From Candidatus Krumholzibacteriia bacterium (GTDB lineage: Bacteria; Krumholzibacteriota; Krumholzibacteriia; LZORAL124-64-63): a DNA stretch of 6,407 nt. The position numbers and the translations under genes were made by a program. Location of the stretch: NCBI GenBank assembly GCA_014859985.1, contig JACZKN010000331.1, forward strand, positions 1-6,407, written 5' to 3'. A model generated the notes under the pieces. That model made no database searches. It was given only the letters and a program-made list of their open reading frames with translations, and had not been told where the DNA came from. This document shows, piece after piece, positions 1 to 6,067 of the stretch. Numbering within the stretch: the stretch's first letter is position 1; every line of letters begins with the position of its first letter.

Positions 1-497
1 AGGCCTCCCTCGCCGCGGCGGGCGAGCCGCTGGCGCGGGAGACGGCGGCGGCCCTGCACGGCAGGATCGCGGTGATCCACACCGCCGGGGACGAGGCCCA
101 CGCGGCCGGCCTGCGCCTGAAGGCGCAGCTCAACGAGAACGCCAAGGTGCCGGCGCTGCTTGCGGCCTACCCGGAACTGGACCACAATGACCTGGTGGGC
201 TGGGACCTGGCGGGGGACCTGCAGGACCGGTTCGTCCTGCTCATCCTGCGCGGAGGCGGCGGGCAGGGACGCCTCGACCGCCGGGTGGACGCCACCCGCG
301 AGCTCCTGGCCGGACAGTTCGCCGAGATCCGCGGGATCGAGGCCCGGGGCACGCGCCCCCTCGCCCGGATCATGTCACTGGTGCAGTACGGCGACTTCGT
401 CAGCTGCCACCTGGCCGACCTGCGCGGGGTCGATCCGGTTCCGGTCGACCGCATCACCCGCCTGAAGGAGGCGCTGGCCGACGGGCCGGGCGCCTGA
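1..497 (+). CDS. Bifunctional phosphoglucose/phosphomannose isomerase, C-terminal half (5' end outside window)
   Basis: This is the end of a SIS-fold isomerase that interconverts fructose-6-phosphate with glucose-6-phosphate and mannose-6-phosphate in the cytoplasm. The open frame enters the window at base 3, has no stop until TGA at 495-497, and gives 164 visible residues, roughly half of a typical family member of about 320-350. The signature QLNENAKVPA at visible residues 42-51 is followed by PELDHNDLVGW. The Glu and His in these motifs lie 16 residues apart, the spacing of catalytic Glu203 and His219 in the Pyrobaculum enzyme as I recall it. The C-terminus (YGDFVSCHLADLRGVDPVPVDRITRLKEAL) matches the family ending, including a Lys that probably corresponds to the C-terminal catalytic lysine. 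A GTG at 72 is only an internal codon. The next gene, a sugar nucleotidyltransferase, begins 33 bp downstream and supports a role in supplying sugar phosphates for nucleotide-sugar synthesis. Confidence 0.9.
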   Translation, partial: ASLAAAGEPLARETAAALHGRIAVIHTAGDEAHAAGLRLKAQLNENAKVPALLAAYPELDHNDLVGWDLAGDLQDRFVLLILRGGGGQGRLDRRVDATRELLAGQFAEIRGIEARGTRPLARIMSLVQYGDFVSCHLADLRGVDPVPVDRITRLKEALADGPGA

Positions 498-502
498 CAG
501 CC

Positions 503-519
503 GCGCGGCCCGGCCGCGC
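503..519 (+). other. Intercistronic hairpin before the nucleotidyltransferase gene
   Basis: GCGCGGCC (503-510) and GGCCGCGC (512-519) are perfect inverted repeats around a single central C. As RNA this folds into a 7-bp all-GC stem with a CCG loop. It fills the gap between the isomerase stop (495-497) and the Shine-Dalgarno at 521, and there is no T-run after it. It is therefore more likely a processing, stability or translation element than a terminator. The background is GC-rich, so chance is possible. Confidence 0.45.
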
Positions 520-520
520 C

Positions 521-526
521 GGGAGG
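521..526 (+). promoter_or_regulatory. Ribosome binding site of the nucleotidyltransferase
   Basis: GGGAGG lies four bases before the ATG at 531. It fixes the start and sits immediately beside the 503-519 hairpin, so folding of the hairpin could affect access. Confidence 0.7.
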
Positions 527-530
527 CAGC

Positions 531-1499
531 ATGAAGGCAGTGATCCCCGCCGCGGGCGTCGGCACGCGGCTCAGGCCCCACACCCTGACCCGGCCCAAGG
601 CGCTGCTGCCGGTGGCCGGCAAACCGATCCTCGCCCACATCGTGGACGACCTGGCCGCCGCCGGGGTCGACGGCTTCGTGATCATCGTCGGCTACAAGGG
701 CGACGCCGTGCGCGAGTGGTTCGCCCGCGAGCGGCCCGGCCTGGACCTCACCTTCGTGCAGCAGGAGCGCCGCCTGGGCCTGGGCCACGCCGTGTGGACG
801 GCCCGGGAGGTCCTGGGCGACGAGCCGTTCTTCTGCATCCTGGGGGACACGATCCTCAAGGCCGACTACGCGGCGCTGCTGCGGGCCGGGACCAACCTGA
901 TCGGCGTGCGCGAGGTCGACGACCCCCGCCGCTTCGGCGTGGTGGAGATGGACGGCGAGCGCGTGCACCGTTTCGTGGAGAAGCCCGAGGTGCCGCCGAG
1001 CAACCTGGCCATCGTCGGCGCCTACTTCTTCCGGGACGCGCCGGCCCTGTGGGCCGCCCTGGGCCGGGTCGTGGCCGAGGACATCCGCACCCGCGGCGAG
1101 TACCAGCTCACCGACGGGCTGCAGCTGATGATCGAGGCCGGCTGCGAGTTCGCCGTCGTCCCGGTCAGCGACTGGTACGACTGCGGCAAGGCCGAGACCT
1201 GGCTGGACACCAACCGGGTGCTGCTGGCCCGCGGCGGCGACAGCGGCCGCCCCGGCACGGTCGCGCCCTGCCACCTGGCCCCGGACGTGGTGCTGCAGGA
1301 CTCCCGGGTGGGGCCGGACGTCTCCGTCGGCGCGGGCACGGTCATCATCGGCAGCGAACTGCGCGACTGCGTCGTCGGCGACGGCTGCCGGCTCGAGGGG
1401 TGCCGCCTGACCGCCAGCCTGGTGGGGGACCACTGTGTCCTGCGCGGCATCAGCGGCAGCGTCAACCTGGGCGATTACAGCGAGATCGACGCGGATTGA
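531..1499 (+). CDS. Sugar-1-phosphate nucleotidyltransferase with left-handed beta-helix tail
   Basis: A 322-residue cytoplasmic enzyme expected to join a sugar-1-phosphate to an NTP, releasing pyrophosphate and giving an NDP-sugar. The N-terminal Rossmann-like NTP_transferase domain (about 1-235) opens with the nucleotide-binding signature GVGTRLRP (9-16) and PKALLPVAGKP (22-32). ILGDT (103-107) carries the metal-binding Asp. RRFGVVEMD (133-141), VEKP (149-152), GAYFF (163-167), GEYQLTDGLQLM (189-200) and DWYDCGKAETWLDTN (214-228) follow in the order seen in the RmlA/mannose-1-phosphate guanylyltransferase superfamily. Residues about 244-316 contain hexapeptide-like repeats (VGPDVSVGAGTVI and following), as in long RmlA/StrD-type proteins. 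The upstream isomerase can yield both glucose-6-P and mannose-6-P, so the substrate (Glc-1-P with dTTP or UTP, or Man-1-P with GTP) cannot be settled here. The start is ATG with GGGAGG four bases upstream. Confidence 0.92.
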   Translation: MKAVIPAAGVGTRLRPHTLTRPKALLPVAGKPILAHIVDDLAAAGVDGFVIIVGYKGDAVREWFARERPGLDLTFVQQERRLGLGHAVWTAREVLGDEPFFCILGDTILKADYAALLRAGTNLIGVREVDDPRRFGVVEMDGERVHRFVEKPEVPPSNLAIVGAYFFRDAPALWAALGRVVAEDIRTRGEYQLTDGLQLMIEAGCEFAVVPVSDWYDCGKAETWLDTNRVLLARGGDSGRPGTVAPCHLAPDVVLQDSRVGPDVSVGAGTVIIGSELRDCVVGDGCRLEGCRLTASLVGDHCVLRGISGSVNLGDYSEIDAD

Positions 1500-1506
1500 G
1501 CCAACC

Positions 1507-1528
1507 GCCGGGGCCGCGGGCCGCCGGC
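1507..1528 (+). other. Intercistronic hairpin before metK
   Basis: GCCGG (1507-1511) pairs with CCGGC (1524-1528), and inside it GGCC (1512-1515) pairs with GGCC (1519-1522) around a GCG loop. Only G1523 is bulged. This 9-bp GC stem starts eight bases after the nucleotidyltransferase stop and ends eight bases before the metK Shine-Dalgarno. No T-run follows. The arrangement repeats that of the preceding gene junction; whether it is functional is inference. Confidence 0.4.
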
Positions 1529-1536
1529 ATCATCAC

Positions 1537-1545
1537 GGGAAGGAA
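1537..1545 (+). promoter_or_regulatory. Ribosome binding site deciding the metK start
   Basis: GGGAAGGAA lies six bases before the ATG at 1552. It selects this start over in-frame upstream candidates that would add a low-complexity extension reading out of the end of the preceding gene. Confidence 0.7.
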
Positions 1546-1551
1546 CAGACG

Positions 1552-2697
1552 ATGAGCGACCGTCACCTCTTCACCAGCGAATCCGTCACCGAGGGCCACC
1601 CCGACAAGGTGGCCGACCAGATCTCCGACGCCGTGGTGGACGCGATCATGGCCGACGACCCGGAGGGGCGGGTGGCCTGCGAAACCATGGTGACCACGGG
1701 CATCGCCTTCCTGGGCGGGGAGATCACGACCACGACCTACGTGGACATCCCCGAGCTGGTGCGCAACACGATCCGGGAGATCGGCTACACCTCCCACGAT
1801 TTCGGTTTCGACGCCGACAGCTGCGCCGTGCTGCTGTCGATCGACAAGCAGTCCCCCGACATCGCCCAGGGGGTCAACCCCGGCGGCGCCGGCGACCAGG
1901 GCCTGATGTTCGGCTACGCCTGCCGGGAGACCGACGTGCTGATGCCGCTGCCGATCACCATGGCCCACCGCCTGGCCCAGCAGCTGGCGAAGGTGCGCAA
2001 GGACGGCACCCTGCCCTGGGTGCGGCCCGACGGCAAGACGCAGGTGACGGCGGTCTACGAGGACCACCGGCCGGTGCGCGTGGACACCGTGGTGGTCTCC
2101 ACCCAGCACGCACCCGAGGTCGGCAACGCCGACATCCACGAGGGCATCCGCGAACACGTGATCAAGCCGGTGCTGGCCCGCTTCGACGTGGACCACGACG
2201 GCTACAAGGCCCACATCAACCCCACCGGCCGCTTCGTGATCGGCGGACCCATGGGCGACTGCGGGTTGACCGGCCGCAAGATCATCGTCGACACCTACGG
2301 CGGCAGCGCCTGCCACGGCGGCGGCGCCTTCAGCGGCAAGGACAGCACGAAGGTGGACCGCTCGGCGGCCTACGCCGCGCGCCACCTGGCCCGCAACATC
2401 GTGGCGGCGGGCCTGGCCGACCGCTGCCAGGTGCAGGTGGCCTACGCCATCGGCGTGGCCGAACCGGTCTCCATCCACGTGGACACCTTCGGCACCGGCG
2501 CCGTGGGCAACGGGCGCATCACCGAGGCCGTGCGCAAGGTCGTCGACCTGACGCCCCGGGGCATCATCGCGCGCCTGAAGCTGCGCGATCCCGTCTTCCG
2601 GCGGACGGCCGCGTACGGCCACTTCGGCCGGGATGACGTGCGGTTCAGCTGGGAGCAGGAGGACCTGGTGGACGACCTGCGGCGCGCCGTGGGCTGA
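1552..2697 (+). CDS. metK: S-adenosylmethionine synthetase (methionine adenosyltransferase)
   Basis: Makes S-adenosylmethionine from methionine and ATP in the cytoplasm, cleaving the tripolyphosphate intermediate. The 381 residues match the usual bacterial length (E. coli 384). All three signature regions are present: TEGHPDKVADQISDA (13-27, with His16 and Asp18), GAGDQG (112-117, with Asp115) and GGGAFSGKD (256-264). Aligned by eye to E. coli, Lys162, Arg242, Lys243, Lys263, Lys267 and Asp269 also correspond to active-site residues, so the enzyme should be active. Two deviations are visible. The gating-loop region before GAGDQG is about five residues shorter than in E. coli, and the residues before HGGGAF read SAC where E. 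coli has MAR. The ATG at 1552 is chosen because MSDRHLFTSESVTEGHPDK matches the family N-terminus. The gene is 52 bp behind the nucleotidyltransferase with no evident promoter or SAM riboswitch between them, so co-transcription is likely. Confidence 0.98.
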   Translation: MSDRHLFTSESVTEGHPDKVADQISDAVVDAIMADDPEGRVACETMVTTGIAFLGGEITTTTYVDIPELVRNTIREIGYTSHDFGFDADSCAVLLSIDKQSPDIAQGVNPGGAGDQGLMFGYACRETDVLMPLPITMAHRLAQQLAKVRKDGTLPWVRPDGKTQVTAVYEDHRPVRVDTVVVSTQHAPEVGNADIHEGIREHVIKPVLARFDVDHDGYKAHINPTGRFVIGGPMGDCGLTGRKIIVDTYGGSACHGGGAFSGKDSTKVDRSAAYAARHLARNIVAAGLADRCQVQVAYAIGVAEPVSIHVDTFGTGAVGNGRITEAVRKVVDLTPRGIIARLKLRDPVFRRTAAYGHFGRDDVRFSWEQEDLVDDLRRAVG

Positions 2698-2728
2698 CCC
2701 CCGCCGGTCGCGCGGTGGGACGATGCAA

Positions 2729-2765
2729 GCGAGAAGGCCGCCCCCCGCGGGGGCGGCCTTCTCGC
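2729..2765. terminator. Perfect hairpin between convergent genes, probable bidirectional terminator
   Basis: Sixteen bases at 2729-2744 (starting GCGAGAAGGCC) are perfectly complementary to 2750-2765 (ending GGCCTTCTCGC). C2745 and G2749 can extend the stem to 17 bp with a three-base loop. It lies 31 bp after the metK stop and 25 bp from the stop of the minus-strand lipoprotein gene. A long T-tract is missing on both strands, so it resembles the T-less hairpin terminators often predicted in GC-rich genomes. Being symmetrical, it could end transcripts from both sides. Confidence 0.8.
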
Positions 2766-2790
2766 GCAGGTAGCCGGAGGCGGCCGCGGC

Positions 2791-3444
2791 TCAGTCGACG
2801 ACGACCGTCACCGTGTCGCGCCGGGTCACGGCCCAGCCGGTGTAGGTGACCACGAGCTCCACGCCGTAGGTGCCGGGGGCGGAGAAGGTGTGCTGCGGCG
2901 TGGTGCCCAGATAGACCCCGCCGTCGGCGAAGCCGGGATCGTGCATGATCCAGCGCTGGGTCAGGTAGCTGGCGCGGTCGGACTCGGAGTCGGCGTCGAC
3001 CCCGCAGGTGCCGGCCCGGTAGTCGAACGTCACCGGGTCGGCGGTGGTGACCGGTCCCGTGGCGCCGGATGTCGCCTCGACCCGGAGGCTGTCGGCGACG
3101 ACCACGACCGGCAGGGTGCGCACGGCGCTCTCGCCGTCGGGGTCCTCGACCCGCAGGGTCACCGTGTACTCGCCCGGGACGTCGTAGGTGTGGTAGGCGA
3201 TGGTGGTGCTGGCGGTGGCGCCGTCGCCGAAGTTCCAGCTGAACTCCAGGTTGTTGTTGCCGCCGGTGGCGCCGTCGGTCTCGTTGCCGCCGGAAGCGAT
3301 GCCGTAGGCCTCCACCTGCAGGGGCGCCACCCCGCAGGCCGGGGAGACGAACATGCGCGTGATCGCGGGCTTGCTCTCGTCGTTGCAGCCGGCCGCGGCG
3401 AGCAGCACGAGCAGCGCCGCCGGAATCAGGATCGTGCGTTTCAT
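2791..3444 (-). CDS. PKD-domain lipoprotein of unknown function
   Basis: A 217-residue exported protein. MKRTILIPAALLVLLAAAGC is a short basic n-region, a hydrophobic core and a lipobox-like LAAAGC, giving lipidated Cys20. The -3 residue is Ala rather than the usual Leu, so the lipobox is slightly off consensus. The residue after Cys is Asn, with no classic Asp retention signal. Residues about 30-117 form a PKD domain with the hallmark WNFGDG (70-75), HTY (85-87) and PGEYTVTLRVED (90-101). Residues about 118-217 look like a second, more diverged PKD-like domain ending in HTFSAPGTYGVELVV (185-199). Each domain has one cysteine in a CGV context (Cys37, Cys147). PKD domains are beta-sandwich binding or spacer modules; no catalytic domain is visible, so no function is assigned. 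A GTG at 3474 would add ten residues before the signal peptide and is less likely. The gene follows lptG on the same strand but seems to have its own promoter at 3529-3557. Confidence 0.85.
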   Translation of the reverse strand: MKRTILIPAALLVLLAAAGCNDESKPAITRMFVSPACGVAPLQVEAYGIASGGNETDGATGGNNNLEFSWNFGDGATASTTIAYHTYDVPGEYTVTLRVEDPDGESAVRTLPVVVVADSLRVEATSGATGPVTTADPVTFDYRAGTCGVDADSESDRASYLTQRWIMHDPGFADGGVYLGTTPQHTFSAPGTYGVELVVTYTGWAVTRRDTVTVVVD

Positions 3445-3482
3445 CGGTTCCAGTGTCTCCCTGTGGGGTAGCACGGACTCCA

Positions 3483-3498
3483 GGGGCTCCGGAACCCC
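3483..3498 (-). other. Small hairpin in the predicted leader of the lipoprotein mRNA
   Basis: Read on the minus strand, GGGGTTCCGGAGCCCC folds into a 6-bp stem (one G-U pair) with a CCGG tetraloop. It lies between the predicted transcription start near 3521 and the likely ribosome binding site (GGGAG, about 3457-3461). Its function is unknown; it could be mRNA protection or chance. Confidence 0.3.
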
Positions 3499-3528
3499 GT
3501 CCCGGACCCGCCCTGCCTGGTCGCCATC

Positions 3529-3557
3529 AATGTATCAAGCTAGGCCGGCGCGGGCAA
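3529..3557 (-). promoter_or_regulatory. Sigma70-type promoter for the lipoprotein gene
   Basis: On the minus strand, TTGCCC (3557-3552, 4 of 6 to consensus) is separated by exactly 17 bp from TACATT (3534-3529, 4 of 6). The bases before the latter read TGA, making an extended -10 (TGATACATT). The predicted start is near 3521, which gives a leader of about 78 bases to the ATG at 3444. The element sits in the 140-bp gap after lptG, in a patch that is locally AT-richer than its surroundings. The call rests on motif and spacing only. Confidence 0.55.
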
Positions 3558-3584
3558 GGAGACAAGACAATTCGGCCGCGGCCG

Positions 3585-4661
3585 TCAGCGCCGCGCCCTG
3601 AGCCACAGGACCGCGAAGATCAGGGCGTAGGCGGCGTTGCCCGACCAGGCGGCCGGGACCGGCCCGATGGTCCCGCTGTGGCCCAGGGCCCGCCCGAAGT
3701 TCATGAAGAGGTAGTAGCCGAAGCTCACCAGCAGGGTCAGGCCGAAGCCCGAGGCGATGGTGGTCTTGCGGGGACCGGAGGCCAGCACGATCCCCATCAG
3801 CACGACGATGACGTTGACCAGGGGGAAGGCCAGGTTGAACTGGATGTCCACCTCCGCCGCGGTGGCGTCGCCGCCGGTCAGCCGCACCAGTTCGGCGTGC
3901 TCCCGCAGCTGCCGGATGTTCATGTCCTCCGGGCGGATGCGGTCGCGGAAGAAGCTGCGCGGGTCCATCTCCAGGTCCCGGGCGGTCAGGCGGTCGAAGG
4001 GGACGATGGTCTCCCGGTCCCCGCTGAAGGTCCGCCGCACCCCGCCGACCAGGGTCCAGTGGGCGCCGTCCCACTCGGCGCGGTCGGCGTCGATGCGCTC
4101 GACGACCGCGGCGCCGTCCTTGGTGACGATCTTCAGGCCGGTCAGAAGCCCGGTGTTCGGGTCGAAGCGGCGGGCGTAGTAGAGGCGCCCGTCCGGCCCG
4201 GTCAGGGCGATGTTCTGGGTGGGGCGGATGCGGTCCGGGTTGCGGTGCACCTCCACCTCCCAGACCCGGTTGCGCTCGACGTTGGCCGCCGGCAGCACGT
4301 ACTCGCGCCAGGCCAGGGAGAAGGCCGCCACCGCGACCGCCAGCAGCACCAGGGGCCGGGTCACGCCCAGCAGCGAACGCCCGGCCGCGAACAGCGCCGT
4401 CAGCTCCAGGTAGCGGGCCATGGCGCCGACGGTGAACAGCGTGGCCATGAGCATCGCCACCGGCAGCACGGTGTCGACGATCCAGGCGGCCTTGTAGACG
4501 TAGTAGCGCGCCACCATGGAGGCGGTGGCCTTGTTGTCCACGAAGCTGCCCACGTGGTCCAGGAGGTCCATCATGGTGAACAGGACGATGGCGCCCACGA
4601 TGGTGTAGGCCAGGTTGCGCAGGAACGTGGCCATCAGGTGGCGGTGGATGATGCCCGTCAC
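3585..4661 (-). CDS. lptG: LPS export ABC transporter permease LptG
   Basis: An inner-membrane permease that forms the LptB2FG extractor with LptF and the ATPase LptB, pulling lipopolysaccharide from the inner membrane and passing it to the LptC/LptA bridge. The 358 residues match E. coli LptG (360). The N-terminal amphipathic start GIIHRHLMATFLRNLAYTI leads into TM1 (about 12-36). TM2 and TM3 follow at about 58-82 and 100-123. MARYLELTALFAAGRSLLGV (81-100) matches the conserved coupling segment seen as QEITALKASG in LptF. Residues about 124-245 are the periplasmic beta-jellyroll, followed by RPEDMNIRQLREH (243-255) and three C-terminal membrane segments (about 276-296, 301-321, 341-356). The GTG start at 4661 overlaps the lptF stop as GTGA, implying translational coupling. 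An ATG ten codons in (4634) is a less likely alternative because it would remove the conserved N-terminal helix. The reading frame stays open upstream into lptF, but that part is a shadow of lptF. Confidence 0.95.
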   Translation of the reverse strand: MTGIIHRHLMATFLRNLAYTIVGAIVLFTMMDLLDHVGSFVDNKATASMVARYYVYKAAWIVDTVLPVAMLMATLFTVGAMARYLELTALFAAGRSLLGVTRPLVLLAVAVAAFSLAWREYVLPAANVERNRVWEVEVHRNPDRIRPTQNIALTGPDGRLYYARRFDPNTGLLTGLKIVTKDGAAVVERIDADRAEWDGAHWTLVGGVRRTFSGDRETIVPFDRLTARDLEMDPRSFFRDRIRPEDMNIRQLREHAELVRLTGGDATAAEVDIQFNLAFPLVNVIVVLMGIVLASGPRKTTIASGFGLTLLVSFGYYLFMNFGRALGHSGTIGPVPAAWSGNAAYALIFAVLWLRARR

Positions 4662-6067
4662 GGGGCGTCCCCGCCGGCCGTGCCCGGCTGCGGCCGCGGC
4701 TTCAGGGTGATGCTCAGGAGGGTGGACTCCCGGACCGCCTTCAGGAAGATGGGGATGCCGACGCCCACCAGCACGATGTTGGCGCCCCACATGGCCAGGA
4801 AGGGGTCCAGCCGCCCCCGGTCGGCGAATTTCTCGCCGCCCACCAGGAACAGGTAGTAGACCAGGTAGACCGCGATCGCCAGGCTGACGCTCACGCCCTT
4901 GCCCGCCCGCGACGAGGTGACCGCCATGGGCACGCCCAGCAGGGCGAACACGACGCAGGCGAAGGGGATGGCGAACTTCTTGTGGAACTCCACCAGGTAG
5001 CGGCTCTCCTTGATGGTGAAGCTCTCGACGATCTTCTCCCGGTACTCGGCCTGCTCCACCGTGCGCTCGACCTTCAGGCGGGTGGCCCGGAACTTGGGTT
5101 CCAGGAAGCTGCGCCGGGCCGGTCCGTCCGCGGGAGCCTCGCGCACGCCCAGCAGGTCGTCGCGCCGGGCGGGGTCCAGCAGCTGCCACTGCCAACGCAG
5201 CATGCCGGCAGCCTGCTCCACGAGCTCGGCCCGCGAGGCGCCGGACCGCTCCCGCTCCTCGGCCGCCGCCTGCCACAGGTCCGTCAGGTTCATCTCGCGG
5301 TCGCCGCGGGCCTTGCGGCCGGAGGCGTGGAAGTCGCGCGAGGCGTTCTCGACGTGCAGGTTGTGCTGCCGGAAGCGGGTCACCTGGTACTTCTGCGGCT
5401 CGGCGGGGTCCGGCCGTTCGTGGATCTCGCCGTCGTGCAGCTCGATCAGCATCGAGTTGGAGGCCCGGTCCGGCACGATGCGGCCCCAGGTGGCCACCGT
5501 CAGGCGCGGGGAGAGGTCGTTGGGCTTCTCCTTCTCGACGATGGAGACGTCCTCGATGCGGCCGGTCAGGTCGTCCTTGGACGCCACGTAGATGGTCATG
5601 GTCTCGCTCAGGTCGGTGAACTGGCGCTCGCGGACCTCGAGCATGGGCTTGGTGCGATTGATGTCGTAGACAAGGTTCGCCAGCATATGGTTCGATTCGG
5701 GGAACACGTAGTGGTTGTAGGCCGTCAGGCCCGCCGCGATCACGGCTGCGCCCAGCAGCAGGGGACGCAGCACCGACCCCAGCCCGACACCGCTGGCCTT
5801 CAGCGCGGTAATCTCCTGGTCCGCGGCCAGTTGCCCAACGCTCATCAGGATGGCGATCAGCACCGCCATCGGCACGGAAAGTGCAAACGTATGCCCCAGG
5901 CTGAGGGCCAGTACCTGCGTGGCCAAAAGGAACGGAACACCTTTGCCGACAAAGAGATCGACGTACTTGAACAGGATCTCTATCATCATCAGGAAGGTGA
6001 TGACGAAGAGCCCGAAGAAGAACGGACCGGCCGCCGAGAGCAGCAAGTGACGATAAATCAGGTACAT
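4658..6067 (-). CDS. lptF: LPS export ABC transporter permease LptF, long form
   Basis: The partner of LptG in the LptB2FG complex that extracts lipopolysaccharide from the inner membrane. The 469-residue protein starts MYLIYRHLLLSAAGPFFFGLF, typical of YjgP/YjgQ permeases. TM1 is at about 12-38, TM2 at about 48-78, the conserved coupling motif QEITALKASGVGLGSVL at 84-100, and TM3 at about 101-121. The periplasmic beta-jellyroll covers about 125-255 and is followed by the conserved REMNLTDLW (257-265). In E. coli LptF (366 residues) and in the neighbouring LptG, the next membrane segment comes soon after. Here about 75 extra, charged, mostly helical residues (about 270-350) intervene before HKKFAIPFACVVFALLGVP (362-380), which begins TM4. 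TM5 (about 392-410) and TM6 (about 421-443) follow. Such long LptF proteins are, to my knowledge, known in FCB-type lineages. The ATG at 6067 is preceded by GGGAAAG and GTGAG, a modest ribosome binding site. The gene is first in the lptFG pair and divergent from an exported-protein gene. Confidence 0.95.
   Translation of the reverse strand: MYLIYRHLLLSAAGPFFFGLFVITFLMMIEILFKYVDLFVGKGVPFLLATQVLALSLGHTFALSVPMAVLIAILMSVGQLAADQEITALKASGVGLGSVLRPLLLGAAVIAAGLTAYNHYVFPESNHMLANLVYDINRTKPMLEVRERQFTDLSETMTIYVASKDDLTGRIEDVSIVEKEKPNDLSPRLTVATWGRIVPDRASNSMLIELHDGEIHERPDPAEPQKYQVTRFRQHNLHVENASRDFHASGRKARGDREMNLTDLWQAAAEERERSGASRAELVEQAAGMLRWQWQLLDPARRDDLLGVREAPADGPARRSFLEPKFRATRLKVERTVEQAEYREKIVESFTIKESRYLVEFHKKFAIPFACVVFALLGVPMAVTSSRAGKGVSVSLAIAVYLVYYLFLVGGEKFADRGRLDPFLAMWGANIVLVGVGIPIFLKAVRESTLLSITLKPRPQPGTAGGDAP

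Noticed and set aside
375..1433. A 352-codon minus-strand frame opposite the nucleotidyltransferase
   Set aside because: Antisense shadow of a clearly recognisable enzyme; no motif of its own.
1435..1551. An upstream in-frame start that would extend MetK by 39 residues
   Set aside because: The extension overlaps the preceding gene, is not like any MetK N-terminus, and lacks the ribosome binding site that the ATG at 1552 has.
1500..1551. A SAM riboswitch in front of metK
   Set aside because: The gap is only 52 bases and holds one simple GC hairpin, not enough for any known SAM riboswitch class.
1462..2622. A 386-codon minus-strand frame opposite metK
   Set aside because: The plus strand encodes a full-length MetK with all active-site residues. 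The antisense product is a repetitive Val/Gly/His/Ala sequence.
3445..3474. A GTG start at 3474 for the lipoprotein
   Set aside because: It would put ten residues with an acidic Glu before the basic signal-peptide start. The ATG at 3444 gives a standard lipoprotein leader.
3574..3583. The GGCCGCGGCC palindrome after the lptG stop as a terminator
   Set aside because: Only a 4-bp stem with a two-base loop is possible, which is not stable geometry. Such short GC palindromes are common in this composition.
3453..4856. A 467-codon plus-strand open frame opposite lptG and lptF
   Set aside because: The translation is low-complexity (rich in G, H, Q, D, V and R) without domains, and the opposite strand carries clear LptG/LptF. 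Long antisense frames are expected in GC-rich genes with third-position GC bias.
4662..5276. An upstream extension of the lptG frame
   Set aside because: It lies wholly inside lptF, gives a Gly/Arg/Pro-rich sequence without membrane segments, and the GTG at 4661 restores the family's normal length.
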